This document shows, in pieces, positions 25,239 through 33,153 of a stretch of DNA of 64,000 bases. The stretch comes from Fenollaria sporofastidiosus (GTDB lineage: Bacteria > Bacillota > Clostridia > Tissierellales > Peptoniphilaceae): contig NZ_OW968186.1 of NCBI RefSeq assembly GCF_943169635.2, forward strand, positions 744,001 to 808,000, written 5' to 3'. The translations under genes were made by a program, and so were the position numbers. The notes beneath the pieces were generated by a model. It worked only from the letters and a program-made list of their open reading frames with translations. It was not told the origin of the DNA and did no database searches. Each line of letters begins with the position of its first letter. Within the stretch, counting starts at the first letter, position 1.

Positions 25239-27076
25239 AAGTTTTAGGTCTTACAGGAACTAGCGAGGTATACATAGCCTCGAATACGAGAAATTTTAGA
25301 ATAAATGAATTTTTGCTTATAGAGGACGAGAAGAGAAACTACATCGGTGAAGTCGTTGAAGCTAATACCTATAACCGCTTTATGCCGTTTGAGAAGGAGA
25401 AGGACTTTATCGACCAAAGCGTGATTGAGTCACTGTTGAAGTTGGGCTACAATGTTGACAACGAAGTAGTCTACCTTGCCAAGCTTAGACTCTTGGAAGA
25501 AGCGATGTATCCTATCATGGCAGGTTCAAAGCTTAGGCTTCCAAGCTTTGACGAGATTAAGGATCTCATCATCAAGTCATCACCTAAAGCTGGTCTTGTG
25601 CTAGGCATCATAAAGAACACAGACGACCTTTATGAGAAAGCAGACGAGGAGCTAAAGAACTTAGTCTACACCTTTGAAGGCGGCACAAGACTTAAGCAAA
25701 ATGATCTACCATACATCTACGATGTTGGAGAGCTTAGTCAGTATCCACACATCGGCGTCTTCGGAGGCTCCGGCTCGGGTAAGTCATTTGCACTTAGAGT
25801 CATCATAGAAGAGCTTATGAAGAAGAGAATTCCGACTATAGTCCTAGATCCTCACTATGAGATGGACTTCAAGCTTAAGACCTACGACGAAGCACCAAGC
25901 TACGAAGCATACTACGAAAGCTTCCTTCTTGGTAAGGAAGTTGGTGTTGACTACAAGGACATCAACGTCTCGGAGTTTAAGAACCTTCTTAATGCGGCTG
26001 GCATGATGACAGACGCGATGGAGGCGGCAGCAGACGAGATTTTCGTTAGAGGTGAGGACCACAATGCCTTTAGAGCGAGACTTGACGAGATCATCGAAGC
26101 CATAGACATGGGGGAAGATGGCATTAATAAGGCTATACAAGACGAGAACAACGGTGATCCTGATACGGCAGAGTTAATTAGATTAGAAAGACTAAAAGGC
26201 TATTACAAAAAGTATGGCAGAAGACTTAACACAGCGAGCCTAAAGGGCATTGGCTGGAGGTTCAACAGACTTGTTCAGGACAATGTCTTCAGTAACGACT
26301 CAGAAGGTATAGAGACTGCACTTAGAAGTGGCAAGCTCATCTCATTAAAGGGACCAACAAGACTACTAGAAGTTTACTCAAGCTATATACTTAAGAAGTT
26401 CTACTACAAAAGAAGAGCATACATGGATGCAAAGCTTCTTGGCATGGGCATAGAGGACTACTTCCCACCATTCATAATCATAACAGACGAGGCACACAAC
26501 TTTGCACCGAAGGGCTACGAGAGCGCATCCAAGTCCATACTCAAAGAGCTTGCACAGGAAGGAAGAAAGTACGGTGTCTTCCTAGTCTTAGCAACGCAAA
26601 GAATAACGCTGCTTGATGACACAATCACTGCGCAGCTTAATACGAAGTTTATACTAAGAACAGTTAGAGAGTCTGACATCAGTACCATCAAAGAGGAGAC
26701 AGACATATCCTCCGACGATGCCAAGAGACTGCCTTACCTTACAACAGGCGATGCCTTTATCTCGCAGGCCTCCTTCGGTAGAACGATATTCACAAGATTT
26801 CGTTATGCAGATACCAAGGCCATAGACAAAGTCAATCCGTTCCTAGAGCTAAGAAGTCAAACTGAAGACAAGATGCTCTCAGTTTATGAAGGGCTTAAGG
26901 ATAGTCTACCTATCAGCGACTTTAACTTAACACGCGAGGCAGCAAGGCTTGAGAAGACAGTTGGCACACTAAGCGCCGAAGAGCTTCTTGATATACTTGA
27001 GCGCCTTGTAGAGAGTGGAAAGCTTGACAAGAGAAAGAATCCATTTGGACAAGATGAATATATAGAGAAGGCATAA
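25235..27076 (+). CDS. herA: HerA-type hexameric DNA translocase ATPase
   Basis: 613 residues. An N-terminal HAS-barrel-like region (about 1-150) precedes a FtsK/HerA ATPase core. Walker A is GGSGSGKS (177-184), followed by TIVLDPHYEMDF; Walker B with the catalytic glutamate is IIITDEAHNFAP (about 413-424), then LATQRITLLDDTITAQLNTKFILR, which contains the sensor and arginine-finger region. HerA hexamers pump DNA toward NurA. An insertion of about 100 residues (about 265-345, acidic helices) lies between the Walker motifs. The C-terminal about 60 residues look like a small helical or winged-helix tail. Confidence 0.88.
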   Translation: MKVLGLTGTSEVYIASNTRNFRINEFLLIEDEKRNYIGEVVEANTYNRFMPFEKEKDFIDQSVIESLLKLGYNVDNEVVYLAKLRLLEEAMYPIMAGSKLRLPSFDEIKDLIIKSSPKAGLVLGIIKNTDDLYEKADEELKNLVYTFEGGTRLKQNDLPYIYDVGELSQYPHIGVFGGSGSGKSFALRVIIEELMKKRIPTIVLDPHYEMDFKLKTYDEAPSYEAYYESFLLGKEVGVDYKDINVSEFKNLLNAAGMMTDAMEAAADEIFVRGEDHNAFRARLDEIIEAIDMGEDGINKAIQDENNGDPDTAELIRLERLKGYYKKYGRRLNTASLKGIGWRFNRLVQDNVFSNDSEGIETALRSGKLISLKGPTRLLEVYSSYILKKFYYKRRAYMDAKLLGMGIEDYFPPFIIITDEAHNFAPKGYESASKSILKELAQEGRKYGVFLVLATQRITLLDDTITAQLNTKFILRTVRESDISTIKEETDISSDDAKRLPYLTTGDAFISQASFGRTIFTRFRYADTKAIDKVNPFLELRSQTEDKMLSVYEGLKDSLPISDFNLTREAARLEKTVGTLSAEELLDILERLVESGKLDKRKNPFGQDEYIEKA

Positions 27077-27078
27077 GT

Positions 27079-28515
27079 ATGAGGATATTTTTTTTAGCAG
27101 CAGAAGTAAGTCCCTTCGTTAAGACGAGAGGGCTAGCAGACACTATGCGCTGCCTACCCAAAGAGGTAGCTAAACATGATAACGATGTCTACGTCTTTAT
27201 ACCACTACACAAACCTATCAAAAGAGAGTATCAGTCTAAGCTCGAGTTTATGTCAAGCTATGGGGTTATGATGGGCGACGGCCTTATATATGCGAGCGTC
27301 TTCAAGTACGAAGAAGATGGTGTAAAGTACATCTTCATAGATAACGAAGACTACTTCAACAGAGACAGGATATATGGTGAGTTCGATGATGCCAAGCGCT
27401 ACATCTTCTTTACAAAGGCAGTTTTGGAGTTTATAAAGACCTACAAGATCAAGCCAGACATCATACACGCGAACGACTGGCACACAGGCCTTGTGCCCGT
27501 GCTACTTAAGCAGTATGTCAAGAGCGACAGCTACTACAGAGACATCAAGACAGTATTTACGGTGCACAATCTTAAGTACCAAGGCGTATTCAATCAAAAC
27601 ATCATAGCCGGCATAGTCGACACAGACCTTGAAGTTTTGAAAGATGAGAATTACGAGTTCATCGACTCCATCAATATGCTTAAGGCGGGCATAGTCTCCT
27701 CAGACATAGTCACAACCATTAGCAAGTCGTTTAGAGACGAGCTGATGGATAAGCACTTTGGCGAGGGATTAGATGAAGTCTTTAAGGAGTATAGCTACAA
27801 GTTTCACGGCATTGTTAATGGCATAGACACAGATAAATACAATCCATTGACAGACAAGGCGATCTTTAAAAACTACGACGCTGCGAGCTTTAAGCTTAAG
27901 AGATATAACAAAGAAGCGGTGCAAGACTACTACGGCCTTAAGAAAGATGGTGACAAGCCACTTGTCGTTATGATTAGCCGTATGAAGCGCTCCAAAGGTA
28001 TAAGCTTAGTCATAGGTGCCATAGAGGAGATGATGAAACTCGACTGCAACTTCATCATCATGGGTACAGGCATAAAGAGCTATGAAGAGAAGTTTAGAGA
28101 GTTAGAAGAAAGCTACCCTGACAAGATGGCTTCAAGGATCTACTACAACGAGAACGAAGCGAGAAGATTATACGCAGCCTCCGACATACTCCTAATGCCA
28201 TCAGAGGTAGAACCTTGCGGCAGTGCACAGATGATAGCCATGCGCTACGGCTCACTTCCATTAGTAAGGAAGGTTGGCGGACTTAAGGACACAGTCATCG
28301 CGTATCACGACGATAAAGAGCATGCAAGTGGTTTCGCCTTTGACAATATTGATCAGAGGGAAATGTACGAGGCACTCGGCAGAGCCTTGAAGCTTTATTA
28401 TCAAGACGAAGATGAGTTTAACAGAGTCTTGAAGAACGCGATGAGCCTTGACAACGGTTGGCACAAGACAGCAGACGAGTATTGCAAGCTTTATAATGAA
28501 CTAAGCGAAGTATAG
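27079..28515 (+). CDS. glgA: glycogen/starch synthase, GT5 family
   Basis: 478 residues, normal for ADP-glucose-dependent glycogen synthase, which extends alpha-1,4-glucan. It has the GT5 N-terminal start IFFLAAEVSPFVKT, IIHANDWHTGLVPVLL, TVHNLKYQG, VNGIDTDKYNP and the C-terminal MPSEVEPCGSAQMIAMRYGSLP followed by VGGLKDTV. One oddity: the sugar-nucleotide-binding K-T-G-G-L motif reads K15-T-R-G-L, with Arg in place of the first Gly. No other glg gene is nearby. It follows herA by 2 bases. Confidence 0.85.
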   Translation: MRIFFLAAEVSPFVKTRGLADTMRCLPKEVAKHDNDVYVFIPLHKPIKREYQSKLEFMSSYGVMMGDGLIYASVFKYEEDGVKYIFIDNEDYFNRDRIYGEFDDAKRYIFFTKAVLEFIKTYKIKPDIIHANDWHTGLVPVLLKQYVKSDSYYRDIKTVFTVHNLKYQGVFNQNIIAGIVDTDLEVLKDENYEFIDSINMLKAGIVSSDIVTTISKSFRDELMDKHFGEGLDEVFKEYSYKFHGIVNGIDTDKYNPLTDKAIFKNYDAASFKLKRYNKEAVQDYYGLKKDGDKPLVVMISRMKRSKGISLVIGAIEEMMKLDCNFIIMGTGIKSYEEKFRELEESYPDKMASRIYYNENEARRLYAASDILLMPSEVEPCGSAQMIAMRYGSLPLVRKVGGLKDTVIAYHDDKEHASGFAFDNIDQREMYEALGRALKLYYQDEDEFNRVLKNAMSLDNGWHKTADEYCKLYNELSEV

Positions 28516-28540
28516 ATAAAATTTCATATTATTATATGAG

Positions 28541-28570
28541 CCTCTTTACAATATAGTAGAGAGGTTTTTT
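28541..28570 (+). terminator. rho-independent terminator after glgA
   Basis: CCTCTTTAC (28541-28549) pairs with GTAGAGAGG (28556-28564, one G-U pair), followed by six T residues. Confidence 0.8.
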
Positions 28571-28577
28571 ATATTGA

Positions 28578-28685
28578 GAGCTTTGCTATGTAGATAGAGG
28601 CTTGCCATGTAGATAGAGGCTTACTATATAACGAGAGCTTTGCTATGTAGTGAGAGACTTGTCATGTATTAGTAGCCTTGCCATC
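28578..28685. repeat. 19-bp degenerate tandem repeat array, locus 3
   Basis: Exact 19-base periodicity: units start at 28578, 28597, 28616, 28635 and 28654, plus a partial one at 28673 (pattern GAGgcTTGCcATGTAgata). No spacers are present. From 28686 to the aspA promoter there is only AT-rich sequence; the 67-codon open frame there has no family resemblance. Confidence 0.8.
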
Positions 28686-28903
28686 TTTTAAAAATTTGTA
28701 AAACTTAAAATTTATCTTTTATAAGTGAGCTCACATGGATGCAAAGAATAAGTAAAAAAATATTTTTGAACAGATTAATATATTTCTTTCATATTTATCT
28801 CATTAAGGACTGTGATTTGAGTCACAATGAATTATCCTTCGTCTTAGCTTGCAAATACTTTAATGGATTAAAAACTTTGCTGCATCGTCCTAAAGCTAAG
28901 TGC

Positions 28904-28932
28904 TTGCAAGCTTTTCAATTATGTGTTAGAAT
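28904..28932 (+). promoter_or_regulatory. aspA promoter
   Basis: TTGCAA (28904-28909), 17-base spacer, TAGAAT (28927-28932) with an upstream TG; the aspA ATG is 31 bases further on behind GGGAGG. Confidence 0.65.
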
Positions 28933-28963
28933 TAAGGTGTAATTAAAAAACGGGAGGTAAGTC

Positions 28964-30406
28964 ATGGAAGACATCAAAACAAGAATAGAATCAGACTCTA
29001 TTGGTGAGAAGGAAGTACCAGTAGACGCTTATTATGGCGTACAAAGTTTAAGAGGAAAGGAAAACTTTCATATCACAGGTAGACATATTCATCCAGAGAT
29101 GATAAAGGCTTTAGCAGAAATTAAGAAGGCTTGCGCTATTACAAACCAACAATCACGCCTTATGTCAAAGGAAAAGGAAGAAGCCATCGCCAAGGCTTGC
29201 GACTTAATCATCGAAGGTAAGTATCACGATCAGTTCATCTGCGACGCAATACAAGGCGGTGCAGGTACAACAGCTAACATGAACGCTAACGAAGTTATTG
29301 CCAACCTTGCAAACGAAATTATGGGTGGCGGACTTGGTACATATGACCATGTACATCCTAACGACGACGTCAACATGTGCCAATCAACAAACGACGTTTA
29401 TCCAACAGCAGGTAAGATAGCTGCCGTTAAACTTGTTAACAAGACTATCGACCAGTTGATGGACCTTATAAACGCACTTGAAAAGAAGTCAATCGAGTTC
29501 GACGACGTTATCAAGATGGGTAGAACACAATTACAAGACGCAGTACCTATAAGATTAGGTCAAGAGTTTCACGCATACCAAAGCGCACTACGCCGCGACG
29601 TTAGAAGAATCAAAAAAGCTAGAGACGTTATCAAAGTTATAAACATGGGCTCAACAGCCATCGGTACAGGCATCAACGTTGATGTTAATTACTATGTTAA
29701 TATTACTGAGACACTTGCAAGAGTGACAGGACTTTCACTAAAGCAAGCCGACGATATGATAGACGGCACACAAAACCTTGACGGAGTAGCACACCTATCA
29801 GCAACTATCAAGACATGCGCAATCACACTTTCAAAGATGAGTAACGACTTAAGACTTATGAGCTCAGGTCCAAAAACAGGCTTAGGAGAAATTATACTTC
29901 CAGCTAGACAAAACGGCTCATCCATCATGCCAGGTAAGGTAAACCCAGTTATACCAGAAGTTGCTAGCCAAGTTGCCTTCTCAATCATAGGTAACGATAT
30001 GTGCATCACTATGGCAGCTGAAGCAGGTCAACTAGAGCTTAACGCATTTGAACCAGTTATGTTCTACAAGCTTTTCGAATCAATCGAAACACTAGGTAAC
30101 GCTTGCGAAACACTTAGAGTAAACTGCATAGAAGGCATAGTCGCAGATAAAGAAAGATGCAAAGCACTACTTGATAACTCAGTAGGTATGGTTACAGCGC
30201 TTGTTCCACACATCGGCTACAAGAAGTCAGCAGCTATCGCCAAAGAAGCACTTAAGACAGGCGAGAGCGTAACATCAATCATACTAAGAGACAATATCTT
30301 AGATCAAAAAGAGATAGACGAGATCTTCAATCCATTCCAATTAACTAAACCGGGTATTGCAGCGAGGGAGTTAATCCAAGAAAAAGGCGATTTTGAAGAA
30401 GAATAA
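28964..30406 (+). CDS. aspA: aspartate ammonia-lyase
   Basis: 480 residues. It splits L-aspartate to fumarate and ammonia. Fumarase/aspartase superfamily motifs are clear: RIESDSIGEKEVPVDAYYG at the start, QGGAGTTANMNANEV, HPNDDVNMCQSTND, GRTQLQDAVPI, and the signature loop GSSIMPGKVNPVIPEV with the catalytic serine. The aspartase-type start and the details around STND favour AspA over class II fumarase. It has its own promoter, and a palindromic element at its stop probably ends the transcript. Confidence 0.9.
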   Translation: MEDIKTRIESDSIGEKEVPVDAYYGVQSLRGKENFHITGRHIHPEMIKALAEIKKACAITNQQSRLMSKEKEEAIAKACDLIIEGKYHDQFICDAIQGGAGTTANMNANEVIANLANEIMGGGLGTYDHVHPNDDVNMCQSTNDVYPTAGKIAAVKLVNKTIDQLMDLINALEKKSIEFDDVIKMGRTQLQDAVPIRLGQEFHAYQSALRRDVRRIKKARDVIKVINMGSTAIGTGINVDVNYYVNITETLARVTGLSLKQADDMIDGTQNLDGVAHLSATIKTCAITLSKMSNDLRLMSSGPKTGLGEIILPARQNGSSIMPGKVNPVIPEVASQVAFSIIGNDMCITMAAEAGQLELNAFEPVMFYKLFESIETLGNACETLRVNCIEGIVADKERCKALLDNSVGMVTALVPHIGYKKSAAIAKEALKTGESVTSIILRDNILDQKEIDEIFNPFQLTKPGIAARELIQEKGDFEEE

Positions 30407-30530
30407 AATTTCGCATTCAAGCGAGCCCTTGAGCTCGTTCCTTCCTTAGCAATGCTCACGTACGTTTAGTACGTTCCGCTTGCTTCGTTAGTCCACGTCG
30501 CCCAATCATCTCGCTTGCTCTGCGAAATTT
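30406..30530. repeat. long imperfect palindromic intergenic element, copy 2
   Basis: AAATTTCGCA (30406-30415) and TGCGAAATTT (30521-30530) are perfect outer arms. AAGCGAG (30419-30425) pairs with CTCGCTT (30510-30516), and ACGTAC/GTACGT around 30452-30468 forms the inner stem. It starts on the aspA stop codon, as copy 1 starts on a stop codon at 17031. Confidence 0.75.
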
Positions 30531-30850
30531 ACTCGGGGTATTAGATTATTTTATAGATTGCTTACTTCGTCAGTCTACTTCGTCCCATTCATCACAAGTG
30601 CGAAGCACCAAGGTTCTGGGGTACCCATTCAAAGCGAAGCTTTGTAAATGGGTCAGGTTCTTCTTTTATTCGCAAAATTTACTCGGGGAAAAAGATTTAT
30701 TTTATAGATCGCTTGCTTCGTCAGTCCACGTCGCCCAATCATCTCGCTTGCTCTGCGAAATTAACTCGGGGAAAAAGATTTATTTTATAGATCGCTTGCT
30801 TCGTCAGTCCACGTCGCCCAATCATCTCGCTTGCTCTGCAAAATTAGTTC
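30478..30850. repeat. 83-bp tandem repeats derived from the palindromic element
   Basis: Two near-identical 83-base units begin at 30681 and 30764 and a third begins at 30847 before decaying. Their about 52-base core (GCTTGCTTCGTcAGTCCACG...) also occurs at 30478-30530 as the right half of the palindrome, and a diverged copy lies near 30561-30600. Between these, about 67 bases with an ACCCATT...AATGGGT hairpin (near 30625-30655) are inserted. No gene is present from 30407 to 30990. Confidence 0.8.
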
Positions 30851-30893
30851 GGAGCAGATAAACTATTTTAATAAATAAAACATAAAACTCATT

Positions 30894-30939
30894 GGGGAGC
30901 AAATGCATTAAAATTTGGTGCAAATGCTCCCCATTTTTA
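30894..30939 (+). terminator. hairpin with GGGGAGCA stem, upstream of the membrane-protein pair
   Basis: TGGGGAGCA (30894-30902) pairs with TGCTCCCCA (30926-30934) followed by TTTTT. The same GGGGAGCA/TGCTCCCC stem recurs after the gene pair at 32985-33039. Confidence 0.7.
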
Positions 30940-30949
30940 TTTGCAAATT

Positions 30950-30961
30950 TATGCTATAATA
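30950..30961 (+). promoter_or_regulatory. extended minus-10 promoter
   Basis: TGcTATAAT with the hexamer at 30956-30961, 29 bases before the next ATG. No clear minus-35 is seen at 17 bases. Confidence 0.5.
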
Positions 30962-30990
30962 TATTTATAAAGCAGATAAAGGAGTTTATT

Positions 30991-31926
30991 ATGAACTGGA
31001 TCAATGCATTTGAAATAATTTGTTACATAATCGTCAGTATATTTTTGCTTGACGTCATAAAGAAGAAAAACTGGAACGAAGTATACATGTTTATATCAGC
31101 AGCGATTGCAGGCTTCTCACTGGAGCTATTAGCAGTGCGGCTAACAGACATCTACCACTACTCGAACCTCTACTACATAATGATAGGAGTGGAGCCGTAT
31201 CAATTTCCATTCTTTGGTGGACTTATGTGGGGCGCAGTAGCAGTCTGTGCGTATAGACTTGCAAAGAAATTTAAGCTAAGCCCACTAATGACAGCGCTTC
31301 TATCAGGCTTCTTCGTTGTGTCCATGGACCTGCTTCTAGACGTTGCAGCCATAAGACTATCAGGCGGCTTTTGGGTTTGGGATGGAAGAGATATAAATTT
31401 AGTCATTGACCACCACAGCTTCATGTCCGTAATATGGGTAAACTTCCTAGGCTACATGTTCGAAACACCGTCGATAATATATTATTCAGAAGTCTATTGG
31501 CGTCGCAATGAAAAATCCATCATAAAAAATATAATTGTCGCCATAATCATCGGCCTTATGTCAGTTGCAACAGTTGGTATCTTAAGCTTTATATCACTTA
31601 AACTTAACGATATAACGGACGAATGGTTTTCCTGCATTGCCTTCGTTATTTTGTGGCTGTATATATTTATAAGGCTTATTAGAGAAATAATTATAAAGAG
31701 AAAGTTTATTAGGATAAAACTAAACGACCCTGCACTGACAATCTTTTGGCTTGCACTATATCTTTACTGTTTAGCGGGGCTTGCACACTTGGGTATATTA
31801 GGCGCAAAACCTATTTACGCTGCGCTTTGCTTGGCGCTATCTCTTGGAACAGTGCTACTTACTTTAATTACTTTTAGTGCTGATGATGAAGATCTTAGAA
31901 AGGAGCTTCAAGATGAAGAAAAATAA
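30991..31926 (+). CDS. integral membrane protein, CruF/DUF422-like
   Basis: 311 residues with about eight hydrophobic helices. The block GGFWVWDGRDINL followed by VNFLGYMFETPSIIYY resembles the conserved W-x-W ... N-F-x-G-W core of the carotenoid hydratase-like family (CruF/DUF422). No carotenoid gene is near, so its activity stays open. ATG 30991 follows AAAGGAG at 5-7 bases; longer in-frame starts reach back into the upstream terminator. The last 14 bases overlap the next gene. Confidence 0.6.
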   Translation: MNWINAFEIICYIIVSIFLLDVIKKKNWNEVYMFISAAIAGFSLELLAVRLTDIYHYSNLYYIMIGVEPYQFPFFGGLMWGAVAVCAYRLAKKFKLSPLMTALLSGFFVVSMDLLLDVAAIRLSGGFWVWDGRDINLVIDHHSFMSVIWVNFLGYMFETPSIIYYSEVYWRRNEKSIIKNIIVAIIIGLMSVATVGILSFISLKLNDITDEWFSCIAFVILWLYIFIRLIREIIIKRKFIRIKLNDPALTIFWLALYLYCLAGLAHLGILGAKPIYAALCLALSLGTVLLTLITFSADDEDLRKELQDEEK

Positions 31927-32962
31927 TAAGCTTAGCGCAATAATTTGCGCGATATTAGCGGCAGTTTTTTATGCGTTAAATACACCATTGTCAAAAGTTT
32001 TATTAAAGAACATCTCACCGACATTCATGGCAGCCTTCCTTTATTTAGGAGCAGGCATAGGCGTTGGCTTTATGTACTTATTTCAATACAAAAAAGAAGA
32101 CAGCTCAATGCGCTTAAGTAGAGAAGACCTGCCATATACGATACTGATGGTGGTCTTAGATGTCATTGCACCAATACTTTTGATGATTGGTATATCCATA
32201 GGCTCATCAGCAAACGCATCACTTTTAGGAAACTTCGAGATAGTCGCAACAAGCATCATCGCTTTAGTATTTTTTAAAGAAGCAGTTTCGAAAAATCTTT
32301 GGATAGCGATAGCCTTCATAACAGTTTCAAGTATAATACTTTCATTCGAGGGCAAAGGAGCATTTAGCTTCTCATATGGTTCGCTATTTGTAATACTTGC
32401 AACGCTTTCGTGGGGACTTGAAAACAATTGCACAAGGAAAATTTCAAATAAATCAAGTTATGAGATAGTTACGATCAAAGGGATATTCTCAGGATTGTCA
32501 TCATTAATCATCTCATTCGTCATCGGGGAGAAGCTTCCTGAATTTAGATACATTCTCTGCACACTTTTACTAGGTTATGTGGCTTATGGCTTAAGCATCT
32601 TCCTATACGTAAGAAGCCAAAGAGACTTAGGAGCAGCAAAGACAAGTGCATACTATGCCATCGCTCCATTCATTGCAAGTTTTTTGAGCTTTCTAGTTAA
32701 TTCAGAGGCCTTGAGCGCTTCGTACTTCATAGGCCTAGTATTTATGGTCTTAGGAACCATCTTTGTAGTTATGGATACAATCATAATGAAGCATACACAT
32801 CTGCATACACACACAATAGTTCATACACACGGCGGCTATACACATACACATATCTTTACTCATGAGCATACACACAAGCACTTGCTTAACGAGGAAGGCA
32901 AGAGCCACAACGACTTTTTAAACAGCGAAGAACATAAAAGACTGCATAAGAATAATTTATAG
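31913..32962 (+). CDS. EamA/DMT-family transporter with histidine-rich C-terminal tail
   Basis: 349 residues. Ten membrane helices in two EamA repeats make up residues 1 to about 290 (for example AAVFYALNTPLSKVLLKNIS at the start). The family exports or imports metabolites. The last 58 residues are hydrophilic and contain 15 histidines, mostly as H-T-H or H-x-H (KHTHLHTH, YTHTH, THEHTHKH), a likely metal-binding tail on the cytoplasmic side. ATG 31913 has AAAGGAG at 31898-31904 and overlaps the upstream gene, so the two are coupled. Confidence 0.85.
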   Translation: MKKNNKLSAIICAILAAVFYALNTPLSKVLLKNISPTFMAAFLYLGAGIGVGFMYLFQYKKEDSSMRLSREDLPYTILMVVLDVIAPILLMIGISIGSSANASLLGNFEIVATSIIALVFFKEAVSKNLWIAIAFITVSSIILSFEGKGAFSFSYGSLFVILATLSWGLENNCTRKISNKSSYEIVTIKGIFSGLSSLIISFVIGEKLPEFRYILCTLLLGYVAYGLSIFLYVRSQRDLGAAKTSAYYAIAPFIASFLSFLVNSEALSASYFIGLVFMVLGTIFVVMDTIIMKHTHLHTHTIVHTHGGYTHTHIFTHEHTHKHLLNEEGKSHNDFLNSEEHKRLHKNNL

Positions 32963-32984
32963 ATGAATGAAATTAATAAAAACT

Positions 32985-33039
32985 ATGGGGGGAGCATTTA
33001 CAATAAGATGTGCATAAGATGCTCCCCCCCTCCATTTTA
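32985..33039 (+). terminator. terminator hairpin with GGGGGGAGCAT stem
   Basis: ATGGGGGGAGCAT (32985-32997) pairs with ATGCTCCCCCC and CCAT (33019-33035, small bulge), then TTTT. It is the sister of the hairpin at 30894-30939. Confidence 0.75.
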
Positions 33040-33076
33040 AATATTAAAAAAATTTCATATATATGAAGAGAAACGA

Positions 33077-33105
33077 TTGATTATTGTTTAAATATATGAT
33101 AAAAT
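33077..33105 (+). promoter_or_regulatory. promoter of the SLH-domain protein gene
   Basis: TTGATT (33077-33082), 17 bases, then TGaTAAAAT (minus-10 at 33100-33105). Confidence 0.65.
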
Positions 33106-33153
33106 TACTTTATCAGAATAAAAAATTTTGTATATAAGTTTAGGAGGATTGTA

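Noticed and set aside
25235..27076. HerA-based anti-phage defence system
   Set aside because: Defence HerA genes usually pair with SIR2 or DUF4297-type effectors. Here the partner is NurA and the context is housekeeping, so a repair role is the default.
28578..28685. CRISPR array
   Set aside because: Units are contiguous and degenerate with no unique spacers, and no cas gene is in the window.
28739..28942. 67-codon open frame upstream of aspA
   Set aside because: It overlaps the aspA promoter, has no ribosome site and shows no family resemblance.
30598..30861. 87-codon open frame in the repeat-rich spacer
   Set aside because: It consists of the 83-bp repeat units read twice and has no ribosome site.
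30892..30990. Longer N-terminus for the CruF-like protein starting at 30892
   Set aside because: It would be translated from within the terminator hairpin. The ATG at 30991 has a proper ribosome site and begins with a membrane helix.
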